Below, piece by piece: positions 9,001 to 17,087 of a DNA stretch of 64,000 bases (position 1 is the stretch's first letter; each line of letters begins with the position of its first letter). The DNA comes from Candidatus Brocadia sp. WS118 (GTDB lineage: Bacteria > Planctomycetota > Brocadiia > Brocadiales > Brocadiaceae), in NCBI GenBank assembly GCA_007618135.1, contig PHFX01000002.1, positions 83,985 through 147,984 of the forward strand, read 5' to 3'. The translations under genes and the position numbers were made by a program. Below the pieces are notes generated by a model that was not told where the DNA came from, searched no databases, and saw only the letters and a program-made list of their open reading frames with translations.

Positions 9001-9272
9001 ACACCCAAAAACTGACAGAAGACCAGGAACGATACCTGAAAAAAGTCCTTGCTCAGCTTGAGGAAGGCGGACTGCCCAAACAGACGGCAACCCATGCACT
9101 GAAAGCGCTCAATGCGCTTAAGAATGAAATCATTAACCCGCTCAAGGTGCTGGCAATGCTTCAGACCCACATTCCGGCGAGACTATTGGAAGAACATTAT
9201 GCTGAACAAAACCCGGCGGTGGTTGGCAAACGGGAAGTGATACTCTCATTATATTTAATGGCAAAACCCTGA
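6039..9272 (+). CDS. PLD-nuclease/SNF2-type helicase fusion (defence or restriction helicase)
   Basis: A 1077-residue protein joining a phospholipase-D-like nuclease domain (IHAKLYIM near residue 136, GSSNFTQSGL near 158) to a superfamily-2 helicase. Helicase motifs: VVGLGKT near 279, DEAH near 351, VTATPYNN near 377, and motifs V-VI EGVNLHRSNTVINYD and QRVGRVNR near 735-765. The next large gene is an Eco57I-type methyltransferase, so the two probably form a restriction-like system that translocates on unmodified DNA; the architecture recalls DISARM and BREX components, but I cannot assign it to a named type. Residues 875-895 are a foreign in-frame repeat peptide (VTQVSSL…HKQDACDT). The start is supported by the matching start of the decayed copy at 4923. 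Confidence 0.85.
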   Translation: MNSDLTFITNEENRNLIERFRVLIQDTRFFDVLVGYFYTSGFHAIYKSLENTEKIRILVGISTNKQAIELIQKAKTNHQSTLPYSHAEVKAQFEQSVAEEVEESEDRPEVEGGILKFIEWLKNRKLEVRAYPTENIHAKLYIMTFVAGDRDVGRVITGSSNFTQSGLIDNFEFNVELKNRADYEFALQKFNELWKDAVDVREKYIDTIQIRTWLNNTITPYELYLKFLYEYFKDELRQTDEVFLKYLPEKFKKLEYQEQAVLNARKILLEYGGVFISDVVGLGKTYISAMLAGQLDGRTLVIAPPVLIERSNPGSWTNVFSDFRVPADFESLGKMDDLIDRGTEKYKNIIIDEAHRFRTETTVTYEKLAEICRGKRIVLVTATPYNNAPKDILSLLKLFQKARKSTIPNLPDLEGFFHGLDRKLKKLDRQKDYAKYINMAKENARELREKVLKYLMVRRTRTEIERYFSNDIKSQNLKFPNVEKPVPLFYELNDRENEVFNKTIELIAKEFKYARYMPMLYYEGEVDQLEQQSQRNMAKFMKILLVKRLESSFFAFKNSVDRFLRSYKMFIKELDNGNVYVSKKHSNKIFELLESDDDEAVQRLIDEGKAERYASNEFREGFRDDLQHDHDILLEIKKLWHYVNRDPKLLKFLGELSKNPVLQENHLIIFTESKETANYLFKNINQQYLDKVLCFTGDSGEATRDKVIENFDARARHPKEDYRILISTEVLAEGVNLHRSNTVINYDIPWNPTRMMQRVGRVNRVDTAFDTIHTFNFFPTKQSNDQIKLKEAAEAKINAFLTLLGGDAELLTEGEPIGSHELFNRLISKQTLEGEEESGESELKYLQVIKGIRDKDPNLFERIKHLPKKARTTKVTQVSSLRSINKNHKQDACDTLITYFRRGKLQKFFKAEYNSVAEELDFLTAAKLLESNPDETKEKLPEQFYELLDKNKEAFILATTEEMPHHGQRSGRDSAANILRILKATLKNTQKLTEDQERYLKKVLAQLEEGGLPKQTATHALKALNALKNEIINPLKVLAMLQTHIPARLLEEHYAEQNPAVVGKREVILSLYLMAKP
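8661..8723 (+). repeat. In-frame double-hairpin (BIME-like) element, copy 1
   Basis: A 63-bp unit made of GTA plus hairpin 1 (CTCAAG…CTTGAG around a TTTCCAG-type centre), a 19-base AT-rich spacer, and hairpin 2 (CACAAGCA-GGA-TGCTTGTG) ending GATACC. Read in the helicase frame it gives VTQVSSL…HKQDACDT, residues 875-895. Hairpin 1 has one substitution compared with the other copies. The unit is an exact multiple of three and codon-aligned. Confidence 0.9.
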
Positions 9273-10057
9273 CAGGGTTGGGTTGCCTGGAGGAAGGCAA
9301 AAGTATTAAATAACCATTATCTAACGAAGAAAAATGATAGCGCAGCAAGGCCGCAACCAAGTCCCCTCTAGCAAGAGGGGATTTAGGGGTGTGTTTAAAA
9401 ACTTACAAAAAAAGGATGTTTTTACACGGGAATACTATACTGCAGCAAAGCCGCACCCAAATCCCTCCTATCAAGGGGGATGAAGGGCATAGGTGTTAAG
9501 TTAAACGGTTTTCTGGTGGCATGGACAAACCCCGTTTGTCCATGTTTGCCCCATGTGACTTACAACAGGATGAAAACAATCGGAAATGTGACGGATAGTT
9601 GTCCCCTGTTGGCATCTTCTTGTTGTCCCCCGCTGACGGGGGATCAAGGGGGTGGACTGGCAGAGCCAGGAATTTTGGCAGGCTCATAATCTGAATATCT
9701 ATAAACATTTTTAAACCATGGCGTACTTGCAATGATTGGTGAATCAACTCCAAGGTAATAGTGAAAATTCGTATCCAGAATAAAGGGGTATTTGAAGCGA
9801 CAAGAGAAGTCCAATCCACCCCCTATACCCCCGCCAGCGGGGGACATGGCGGGTGCAGCACGCATAAGGGGTTGCCGGTGATAGTTGTTCCTTGACTTAA
9901 CACGTATGGTGTGAAGGGGGTGTAAAAAACTTCCGAAAAAAGAAAGATTTTACACGGCAATACTATAGCGCTGGTTGTGATGACATTTCAGATGATCTAA
10001 TATTGGAGTAATATTAACCCTGACAGGGTTTAAAACCCTGTCAGGGTTAAAAATGCT
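9273..10057. other. Repeat-rich intergenic stretch between helicase and methyltransferase
   Basis: No gene seen in 785 bases. It holds several G/C-tract hairpins (CCCCTCTAGCAAGAGGGG near 9363, CCCCCGCTGACGGGGG near 9627, CCCCCGCCAGCGGGGG near 9829) and an imperfect ~45-bp direct repeat (AAAACTTAC…TTTTACACGGGAATACTATA at 9397-9441 and AAAACTTCC…TTTTACACGGCAATACTATA at 9925-9967). CCTGACAGGG occurs at the helicase stop and again before the methyltransferase. This looks like successive insertions of small palindromic repeats that pushed apart two once-adjacent genes. Confidence 0.7.
10016..10048. repeat. Perfect 16+16-bp palindrome just before the methyltransferase
   Basis: Arms AACCCTGACAGGGTTT and AAACCCTGTCAGGGTT separated by one A, ending 9 bases before the methyltransferase ATG. 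Each arm is itself partly palindromic (CCCTGACAGGG). A half copy lies at the end of the helicase gene (9265-9282). In mRNA it would form a strong hairpin right at the ribosome-binding region, and no Shine-Dalgarno is visible between it and the ATG, so it could limit translation of the methyltransferase. Confidence 0.8.
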
Positions 10058-13000
10058 ATGGATAAACAACAGGCACGAAACCTTATTGAAGAAACCTTCG
10101 AAAAACCTTTTGATAAGGGCAGGTTTTCTGGTTTTATCAAAAACCTCTTAACCCGTACTGAAGAAGCTTCTTTTACTTATCAGGGGCAATTCATTCCTGA
10201 AGCTTACAGACAATATATCAGCACACTTGAAAGAATAGGCAAATTCAATGATGGTGAAAACAGAATTGACATTCTTGTCATTAAACTCCAGAAAGAGACC
10301 TCCCTCGAACGCGCCCGCACTATGCAGCGCAACTTTGTCGCATGGTATCTGAATGGCAGCCGTGGCGGTGAAATGAAGGACGCTGCGCTGGTAGCCTTTG
10401 TATCCCCTGATGTGTCGGACTGGCGTTTTTCATTGGTGAAGATGGACTATAAGTTTGAACAAACTAAAACCGGCAAAACAAAGGTAAAAGAAGAGTTTAC
10501 GCCTGCACGGCGCTGGTCATTTCTGGTCGGCGCAAACGAAAACAGCCATACCGCCCAGAGCAGACTGGTGGACATACTCGCAAACGATGAACACAGTCCA
10601 ACCCTTGCAGAGCTGGAACAGGCATTTGACATTGAAACCGTTACCAAAGAATTCTTCATCAAATACCGTGAGCTTTTTATCCGCACAAAAGAAGAACTGG
10701 ACAAGATGGTAACTCAAGCTTCCAGCTTGAGCTTAATTAATACAAACCACAAGCAGGATGCTTGTGATACAACCTCCAGCCTGCAGAATGAATTTAAATC
10801 GAAGGGAGTCGATACCGTAAACTTTGCCAAAAAACTCTTAGGTCAGATTGTCTTTCTCTATTTTTTACAGAAAAAAGGCTGGTTCGGTGTGGGGCGTGAT
10901 GCCGAATGGGGCACAGGCTCCAAACACTTTCTGCGCGAGCTTTTTGGAAAAAAGCACGGCGACTATAAAAATTTCTTCAATGACATTCTGGAACCGCTCT
11001 TTTACGAAGCCCTGCGTATAGACCGCAGCCATGCTGATGACTATTACAGCCGATTTAACTGCAAAATCCCCTTCTTAAACGGTGGTCTCTTTGATCCCAT
11101 TGGCAGCAATGGCGGATACAACTGGGTGCATGCCGATATTTGTCTGCCGGACAGACTCTTCTCTAATAAAAATAGGACAAAAGAAGGCGATGATGGTGAT
11201 GGCATTTTGGATATTTTTGACCGCTACAACTTTACTGTCAGGGAAGACGAGCCGCTGGAAAAGGAAGTAGCCATTGACCCTGAACTCCTGGGCAAGGCGT
11301 ATGAAAAGTTTAATGCCATCCGTCCTGACAACTTTGAGGAATATAAAAAGGCGTTAAAGAGCGGGAAAAAAGGGGAAGAAAGCAAATTCAACAAGCAATA
11401 CGGCGTCTATTACACGCCCCGTGAGATTGTCCACTATATGTGCCAGCAGAGCCTGATCAATTACCTGCACACAGTAATTCAAGCTTCCAGCTTGAGATCA
11501 ATTAATAAAAATCACAAGCAGGATGCTTGTGATACCGCTTCCAGCTTAAACTCACTCGAAAACATTTATTATGACATAAACGAAACTGTCGCTATAAGGC
11601 GGAGAAATCTCCCCCATTGGGATCAAGATGGGAAAGCCTATTTTGTAACTTTTAGATTATACGATTCCATTCCAAAAGAAGCTGCTGAAAATATCAGACA
11701 GGAAAGACAACAATGGTTTGAAAGAAATAAGATTACAGACACCTCTCAGTTAGAAAAACTATCCCGTGAAAACCAAATGGAATATTACCGTCTTTTTTCA
11801 AGAAGATACGATGAACTTTTGGATAGCGGGCATGGCGCTTGTATATTGGCAGATTCAGAGTGTAAAAAAATTGTCGAGGAGGCATTGAATCATTTCAATA
11901 ATGAAAGATACTATTTGGATAATTATGTGGTTATGCCGAACCATGTTCATGCTATTGTTATTCCTAAAAAAGGGTATGATTTGTCAAAGATTTTACATTC
12001 GTGGAAATCATTTACTGCAAATGCAATCAATAAATTATTGCATAGTGAAGGCGAGTTGTGGATGCATGAATCGTTTGATCATATTATACGGAGTCCTGAA
12101 CAATTAGAAAGAATTAGAAAATACATAGAAGACAACCCCAAAGTAACTCAGATATTCAAAGTAACTCAAGCTTCCAGCTTGAGAGAGAAAGATCACAAGC
12201 AGGATGCTTGTGATACTATAAGCAAAGAAGACGTCGAGACCCTGATACACCTTGGCGAGCAGGTTAGCGAAAATGAAGAAATAGCATTGATCAAAAAACA
12301 AAAAATCCTGGAGGGCAAGCAGAAGACTTCGGATTACAAATTAAAACTGCCCGAAAGCATCCGCATGAATGCCGTATTGATCGACCAGAAACTGGCCGAC
12401 ATCACCGTCTGCGACCCGGCGGTAGGTTCGGGCGCTTTTCCCGTGGGCATGATGAGCGAAATTGTAAAGGCGAGAAGTGTGCTGACGAATTTTATCGTAA
12501 ATCAAGCTTCTAAAGTAACTCAAGCTTCCAGCTTGAGCATAATAAAAACAAACCACAAGCAAGATGCTTGTGATACGCCAAGAACAACCTACGACTTCAA
12601 ACGCCACTGCATTGAAAAATCCCTTTACGGTGTGGACATTGACCCCGGTGCTGTGGAAATTGCAAAACTCAGACTTTGGCTATCGCTTGTTGTAGATGAA
12701 GAAGATATTAAACAGATTGAACCTTTGCCGAACCTTGATTATAAAATTGTGTGCGGTAATTCATTATTAGGTTTTCCAAGTGGTGTGTTGAAACATTTAG
12801 AAACTGAAAAAGAAATCGAGAAGTTGAAAAAATTATATTTTGGAGCATTTGATGTAAAGGAAAAAAGGGAACTAAAAGCCAAGATAGACGAAAACTTCAA
12901 GAAATTGGTCAAAGAAGCACAACAATACTCAGATAAAGTTGGAGATGTTACATTTGACTTTAAAGTCTACTTTTCCGAGGTGTTTCATCATAAAGGTGGG

Positions 13001-14137
13001 TTTGATGTGGTGATAGCAAATCCGCCGTATGGTATAAGTATAACAAAAAAAGAAAATCCGCAAATAGCAAATCAGTATAAAATTATTCTTAAAGGAGAAA
13101 TAGAGACATACATTCTTTTTTACTTCAAAGGATTATGTTTACTTCAAAGGAATGGGTACTTGTCTTATATTACACCTGATAGCTGGTTCACCAATAGAGG
13201 AGCGAGCCTGTTTAGAGAATGGTTGACCAAAAATCATTCGATTATTGATGTCTTTGATTGGTACAAACCTTTCGAGGAGGCAAAAGATACACGAGTACAT
13301 ACAGTTCTCTTGGGTATTTCTAAAAACAACTTACATATCAAAGTTAAACAAGTGCTCCCATCTAATCCAAAAATAATTTATCGCAATTATGAAATTCCAC
13401 ATTCCATTATTTCAGGGTTTAAAAAAAGCGAATGGCGGTTTTATCAGACTGATGTTGAACGAAGAATTTTTAACAAAATGGAAGGAATTTCTCAGCCACT
13501 TGAAAAGCTTTACTATATAAAATACGGATTGAGAACAGGAAATAACAGTGAATATATTACAGAAAAAGAAACGAAATATCCTCTAATTGCTGGTGCTGAT
13601 ATAGCATCCCTTTACGAAGTGAAATGGAAACCTAAATATTTGAAAAAAACGGAAGGCTTGCCGGAAGGATATTTTAAAGAGTATTTTTCTGATAAAAAAA
13701 TTATTATACAGTATGTAAGGACAAACAGTCTTGAGATTGATGCTCGTTGGCTTGAATCTGCTTACATTGAAGGGAAATATGTTCCATTAAATTCTTTAAG
13801 CTATATTTATCAAAAAAGTGCTGATCATGATTTAAAGTATCTTTTAGGTGTCCTCAATTCATTTTTAATGAATCGCTATTATCGGGCTTACTATACAGAT
13901 GTTAATGTAAAGCCTACATATTTAGCGCAATTGCCAATACCAACAAAGAACGTTAAAACTCAAAGAGATATTAGTGCTGTGGTTGACGAGATCCTCTCCC
14001 TCACCCAATCCGACGACTACTTCGAAAATCCCTCTAAACAAGCCAAAGTAAAGGAGTATGAACACCACATTGACCAGCTTGTTTACAAACTCTATGGTCT
14101 GACGGAGGATGAGATTGCGATAGTGGAGGGGAAATAA
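10058..14137 (+). CDS. Eco57I-type N6-adenine DNA methyltransferase carrying an in-frame RAYT domain and four BIME repeats
   Basis: A 1359-residue restriction-modification methyltransferase. The N-terminal part (residues 1-217) has a possible PD-(D/E)xK-like core (NRIDILVIKLQKE). The YTPREIVHYM motif is near 451, SAM motif I DPAVGSGAF near 786, YGVDIDPGAVEIAKLRLWL near 853, catalytic NPPYG at 988-992, and a target-recognition region follows to the end (DQLVYKLYGLTEDE). Four in-frame repeats sit at residues 218-238, 473-493, 702-720 and 820-840. Residues ~494-701 are a REP-associated transposase domain. Without these insertions the protein would be close to 1070 residues. All sit between conserved motifs and none breaks the frame, so the enzyme may still fold. 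It probably modifies self DNA for the upstream helicase. Confidence 0.85.
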   Translation: MDKQQARNLIEETFEKPFDKGRFSGFIKNLLTRTEEASFTYQGQFIPEAYRQYISTLERIGKFNDGENRIDILVIKLQKETSLERARTMQRNFVAWYLNGSRGGEMKDAALVAFVSPDVSDWRFSLVKMDYKFEQTKTGKTKVKEEFTPARRWSFLVGANENSHTAQSRLVDILANDEHSPTLAELEQAFDIETVTKEFFIKYRELFIRTKEELDKMVTQASSLSLINTNHKQDACDTTSSLQNEFKSKGVDTVNFAKKLLGQIVFLYFLQKKGWFGVGRDAEWGTGSKHFLRELFGKKHGDYKNFFNDILEPLFYEALRIDRSHADDYYSRFNCKIPFLNGGLFDPIGSNGGYNWVHADICLPDRLFSNKNRTKEGDDGDGILDIFDRYNFTVREDEPLEKEVAIDPELLGKAYEKFNAIRPDNFEEYKKALKSGKKGEESKFNKQYGVYYTPREIVHYMCQQSLINYLHTVIQASSLRSINKNHKQDACDTASSLNSLENIYYDINETVAIRRRNLPHWDQDGKAYFVTFRLYDSIPKEAAENIRQERQQWFERNKITDTSQLEKLSRENQMEYYRLFSRRYDELLDSGHGACILADSECKKIVEEALNHFNNERYYLDNYVVMPNHVHAIVIPKKGYDLSKILHSWKSFTANAINKLLHSEGELWMHESFDHIIRSPEQLERIRKYIEDNPKVTQIFKVTQASSLREKDHKQDACDTISKEDVETLIHLGEQVSENEEIALIKKQKILEGKQKTSDYKLKLPESIRMNAVLIDQKLADITVCDPAVGSGAFPVGMMSEIVKARSVLTNFIVNQASKVTQASSLSIIKTNHKQDACDTPRTTYDFKRHCIEKSLYGVDIDPGAVEIAKLRLWLSLVVDEEDIKQIEPLPNLDYKIVCGNSLLGFPSGVLKHLETEKEIEKLKKLYFGAFDVKEKRELKAKIDENFKKLVKEAQQYSDKVGDVTFDFKVYFSEVFHHKGGFDVVIANPPYGISITKKENPQIANQYKIILKGEIETYILFYFKGLCLLQRNGYLSYITPDSWFTNRGASLFREWLTKNHSIIDVFDWYKPFEEAKDTRVHTVLLGISKNNLHIKVKQVLPSNPKIIYRNYEIPHSIISGFKKSEWRFYQTDVERRIFNKMEGISQPLEKLYYIKYGLRTGNNSEYITEKETKYPLIAGADIASLYEVKWKPKYLKKTEGLPEGYFKEYFSDKKIIIQYVRTNSLEIDARWLESAYIEGKYVPLNSLSYIYQKSADHDLKYLLGVLNSFLMNRYYRAYYTDVNVKPTYLAQLPIPTKNVKTQRDISAVVDEILSLTQSDDYFENPSKQAKVKEYEHHIDQLVYKLYGLTEDEIAIVEGK
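10709..10771 (+). repeat. In-frame BIME-like element, copy 2
   Basis: 63 bp: GTAACTCAAGCTTCCAGCTTGAG, an AT-rich spacer, then CACAAGCAGGATGCTTGTG and GATACA. It is codon-aligned and read as VTQASSL…HKQDACDT (residues 218-238 of the methyltransferase). Both hairpins have 8-bp stems with complementary 3-base loops (TCC and GGA). Each end reads GTAA or GTAT inward to its hairpin, the layout of two inverted REP sequences. Confidence 0.92.
11474..11536 (+). repeat. In-frame BIME-like element, copy 3 (left flank of RAYT)
   Basis: 63 bp, codon-aligned, residues 473-493. One substitution (GTAATTCAAG) compared with copy 2. It is followed at once by a partial repeat of hairpin 1 (GCTTCCAGCTTAA) and then by the transposase domain. 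With copy 4 it brackets that domain. Confidence 0.92.
11537..12160 (+). mobile_element. REP-associated tyrosine transposase (RAYT) domain embedded in the methyltransferase frame
   Basis: About 208 codons in frame with the methyltransferase read as a Y1-transposase/RAYT protein: RRRNLPHWDQDGKAYFVTFRL at the start, the HUH-type metal site MPNHVHAIVIPK near codon 629, ILHSWKSFTANAINKLL, then ESFDHIIRSPEQLERIRKYI. The usual RAYT begins a few residues before RRRNLPHW with a Met. Here that region has no ATG/GTG/TTG in frame and no stop, so the domain can only be made as part of the fusion. The C-terminus stops at EDNPK where copy 4 begins. The position where some relatives have the nucleophilic Tyr (S-F-D-H) holds Phe, so activity is uncertain. 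The domain is an interruption between the YTP motif and SAM motif I of the host enzyme. Confidence 0.88.
12161..12217 (+). repeat. In-frame BIME-like element, copy 4 (right flank of RAYT)
   Basis: 57 bp, again a multiple of three: hairpin 1, a spacer shortened by six bases (AGAGAGAAAGAT), hairpin 2, GATACT. Residues 702-720 of the methyltransferase. It is preceded by a short direct repeat of its first bases (GTAACTCAG at 12143), suggesting a partial duplication at insertion. Confidence 0.92.
12515..12577 (+). repeat. In-frame BIME-like element, copy 5
   Basis: 63 bp, residues 820-840, located in the loop between SAM motif I and the YGVDIDPGAVEIAKLR motif. It is preceded by a degenerate partial copy (GTAAATCAAGCTTCTAAA at 12497-12514). 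One substitution in hairpin 2 (CAAGCAAGATGCTTG). Confidence 0.92.
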
Positions 14138-14241
14138 ACAGGTATGATTTATTATGTTTATTGTGACAAAAGGACGAAGATGTACTAAACAACTTGGCAT
14201 AACAAGAGATGATCATCCCTCTTTTGTTGGAGGATTACTTC

Positions 14242-15291
14242 ATGACCGATAATACAGATAGTCCCACGCTTGAATCTGCATATAAATTTGTCCAGGACTG
14301 CTTCGCTTCGGCCCCCATCATTGTATTGGGGAGTGGTCACTCATGTGCTTTTGATATCCCTGGCATGCCACAACTCACGGACTATATACGTTCTGAAGTT
14401 CCCAAAGAAGTAGCACCAGCTGACAAACAAACGTGGAAGGTATTTGCGGAAAAGCTCCAGCGTCTATCTCTTGAGGCGGCGCTCCAAGAAACCCAGTTAA
14501 GCCAGCAGCTAACTAATCTCATAATTTTAAAAACCTGGGATTGCATCTTCCCGGCTGATAGGAAGGTTCTTGAGAACGTTATTAAAAATCTAGACTATTT
14601 GCCTCTTTCGCATCTTTATCGCCACCTTTTCAATAGTACTCACCATCGAATACAATTGATTACTACCAATTACGATTGTCTTGCTGAATACGCTGCTGAC
14701 GCAGCCGGATATGCATGGGCAACCGGCTTCGGATATGGTTATATTGGTAACCGATATAACCATAATCACTCATTAATAATCTCAAAGGGTAGCACGGCTT
14801 TTCGGATGGTAGACGTCTGGAAGGTACACGGGTCCTTAAATTGGTACCGCGCTCCTGATGGGAATACATACTATTTACCTTCCGTTACTGCACCACCTAT
14901 GGATCATTCTCCTGTTATCGTTACGCCTGGAATAGATAAATACAGACGAACACACGAGGAACCATTCAGAACGATAATTGCTGGCGCTGATTCGGCCATG
15001 GACACTGGGAGAAGCTTTTTGTGTATTGGCTACGGCTTCAATGACGAACATATACAGCCAAAACTTTTGGAAAAATGCAGAAAATATCAAAAGACTATCG
15101 TGGTACTTGCGAAGGAGCTTACAGAGGCGGCAAAGAAAGTACTTTTGGACGGTCGTTGCAAGCGTTTTGTTGCTTTTGAACAATGGGGAAGTAGTGGCAC
15201 ACGGATGTTTAATCCAAATCACCTTGCAGGCATAGAACTGACGGGAATAAATCTCTGGTCTCTTGGAGATCTTCTAGATCGTGTTCTGTAA
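14242..15291 (+). CDS. SIR2-domain NADase of a SIR2-HerA defence pair
   Basis: A 349-residue SIR2-like protein. The NAD-binding motif GSGHSCAFDIPG is at residues 30-41, TTNYD near 140, KVHGSLNW near 194, and GYGFNDEHIQPKL near 263. In defence systems this SIR2 class depletes NAD+ on infection. The ATG at 14242 is preferred over the upstream one at 14209 because TTGGAGGA lies 7 bases before it. HerA starts 14 bases after the stop, so the two are co-transcribed and likely assemble into one complex. It begins about 100 bases after the intact methyltransferase stop and is the first cargo module downstream of that gene. Confidence 0.87.
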   Translation: MTDNTDSPTLESAYKFVQDCFASAPIIVLGSGHSCAFDIPGMPQLTDYIRSEVPKEVAPADKQTWKVFAEKLQRLSLEAALQETQLSQQLTNLIILKTWDCIFPADRKVLENVIKNLDYLPLSHLYRHLFNSTHHRIQLITTNYDCLAEYAADAAGYAWATGFGYGYIGNRYNHNHSLIISKGSTAFRMVDVWKVHGSLNWYRAPDGNTYYLPSVTAPPMDHSPVIVTPGIDKYRRTHEEPFRTIIAGADSAMDTGRSFLCIGYGFNDEHIQPKLLEKCRKYQKTIVVLAKELTEAAKKVLLDGRCKRFVAFEQWGSSGTRMFNPNHLAGIELTGINLWSLGDLLDRVL

Positions 15292-15305
15292 AAGGAGTAT
15301 TGATT

Positions 15306-17063
15306 ATGGCAATTTTCAAGTATAAAGATGAAGAAGCCTTGGGAATAGTTCTTTCGGTTGATACGGCAACGGTAATCATAAAAGTTGCTGATCTTGATAA
15401 ACTCAGAAGAATGCAGGTTAACCGTCTTGTAGTATTGCAGAGTAGCAAACCAGGACAGCATTTAATAGGGCTCGTCCAGAAAATTACGCGAAGCAGTGTG
15501 GAGCAAGAACAAACAGGCCAGAAGGAAGCAGATGAGGTTGAAATGCCTGCGTTGCCACCGCAGCTCAACCTTGTGCGCGCTTCACTAATAGGCACTTTGA
15601 TTGACAGAGTTGGTATGAAAGAAAATGTTTTCAGACGAACCCTTGAGACGGTTCCAGAAATAGACGCCAAATGCTTTGCCGTTGAGGGAGACGTGCTGAC
15701 ACAGTTTATGCGAGTAATCACCAATGTTCCTGGCGAAGGTCAAAAATTGTCTCTTGGACACTACACTTTGGATGAAAATGCCGAGGCATTTCTGAACGGA
15801 AACAAATTTTTTCAACGACATGCAGTTATTGTGGGAAGTACAGGTTCTGGAAAATCATGGACAACCGCGAGAATACTTGAACAAGCAGCCGCTTTACCTA
15901 GCGTGAACTCTTTGGTTTTTGATATACACGGAGAATACATGCCCCTGACTGGTAATGGTATTAAGCATTATCGCGTTGCAGGTACTGGTGATCTTGGGAA
16001 TAAAAAAGGACTTGTGGATGGTATCCTATATCTGCCTTATTGGCTTCTTGATTATGAGGCATTGATTACGATGCTTGTTGATCGTAGCGATCAAAATGCA
16101 CCAAATCAGGCAATGATCATTGCGCGAACCATAGTACAGATGAAAAGAAGCTTTCTTGAAACGAACAGTCAAAAGGAACTGCTCGAAAACTTTACAATAG
16201 ACAGCCCAGTTCCGTTTTCTATGGATGCGTTGCTTACAGAACTGAACCGACTAAATTCAGAAATGGTACCTGGAGCAAAAGCAGGTACTGAAAAGCAAGG
16301 GGATTTTCACGGGAAATTAAGCCGTATGATTGCAAGACTCGAAAATAAGCGGACAGATAGGCGTTTAGGATTCCTTTTTCAGTTGTCTGAAGAAGCTACT
16401 CAATTGTCGTGGCTTAGTGATTTATCAAGAACTTTGTTGGCTGGCACATGCCAGCAAACGGATAAAAAAGGCGGAATTAAGATTATTGATTTTTCAGAAG
16501 TACCATCAGATATTCTTCCATTAATTGTTAGTCTTATTGGGCGTTTGGCGTTTTCTTTGCAACAATGGACTGTACCGGAGAAACGGCATCCAATGGCGCT
16601 CTTTTGCGATGAAGCGCACCTATACATTCCCGAACGTGCGGAAGGAGATGCGGCTAATGAAGTGTCCATCAAAATTTTTGAGAAAATCGCAAAGGAGGGC
16701 CGTAAGTACGGTGTCGGGCTGGTGGTCATAAGTCAGCGTCCATCCGAGGTCAACCATACTGTTCTAAGCCAGTGCAACAATCTCGTGACGATGCGTTTAA
16801 CGAATGCCGAAGATCAGTCAGTAATTCGGAGATTGCTGCCGGATAGTCTTGGCGGGTTTAGTGATGTATTGCCGCTTCTGGACACTGGTGAAGCCCTAAT
16901 AGTTGGAGACGCGAGTTTACTACCCAGTAGAGTAAGGATACAAGAGCCAAATGCAAAACCGAATAGTGGCACAGTTGACTTTTGGGATAAGTGGTTGGAA
17001 AGAGAATACAAAGAGGGCATCAACGAAGCCGTTAATGCATGGCGAAAGCAAAACCTTAAGTAA
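15306..17063 (+). CDS. HerA-type hexameric ATPase/translocase
   Basis: A 585-residue HerA/FtsK-superfamily ATPase. The N-terminal HAS-barrel region (YKDEEALGIVLSVD) comes first, then Walker A GSTGSGKSW near residue 177, Walker B ALFCDEAHLY near 432, and a conserved arginine-bearing segment SQRPSEVNHTVLSQCNN. Partner of the upstream SIR2 protein; SIR2-HerA pairs are known anti-phage modules in which the HerA hexamer scaffolds or activates the NADase. The ATG at 15306 has AAAGGAG at proper distance; the TTG at 15300 is too close to that site. Confidence 0.88.
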   Translation: MAIFKYKDEEALGIVLSVDTATVIIKVADLDKLRRMQVNRLVVLQSSKPGQHLIGLVQKITRSSVEQEQTGQKEADEVEMPALPPQLNLVRASLIGTLIDRVGMKENVFRRTLETVPEIDAKCFAVEGDVLTQFMRVITNVPGEGQKLSLGHYTLDENAEAFLNGNKFFQRHAVIVGSTGSGKSWTTARILEQAAALPSVNSLVFDIHGEYMPLTGNGIKHYRVAGTGDLGNKKGLVDGILYLPYWLLDYEALITMLVDRSDQNAPNQAMIIARTIVQMKRSFLETNSQKELLENFTIDSPVPFSMDALLTELNRLNSEMVPGAKAGTEKQGDFHGKLSRMIARLENKRTDRRLGFLFQLSEEATQLSWLSDLSRTLLAGTCQQTDKKGGIKIIDFSEVPSDILPLIVSLIGRLAFSLQQWTVPEKRHPMALFCDEAHLYIPERAEGDAANEVSIKIFEKIAKEGRKYGVGLVVISQRPSEVNHTVLSQCNNLVTMRLTNAEDQSVIRRLLPDSLGGFSDVLPLLDTGEALIVGDASLLPSRVRIQEPNAKPNSGTVDFWDKWLEREYKEGINEAVNAWRKQNLK

Positions 17064-17087
17064 GGGTGGGACTAAGGGTGAATTTTT

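Noticed and set aside
9480..9865. Several 60-107 codon open frames between helicase and methyltransferase
   Set aside because: They overlap each other on both strands, run through hairpin repeats, and show no conserved protein features.
11537..12160. Separate transposase gene splitting the methyltransferase into two pieces
   Set aside because: No stop codon at either junction and no start codon at the transposase N-terminus; the reading frame runs through from 10058 to 14137.
8661..12577. CRISPR array
   Set aside because: Five similar units occur, but spacing is kilobases, units are palindromic and lie within coding sequence; no cas genes.
15300..15305. TTG at 15300 as HerA start
   Set aside because: It is only 2-3 bases from the ribosome site; the ATG at 15306 has the proper distance.
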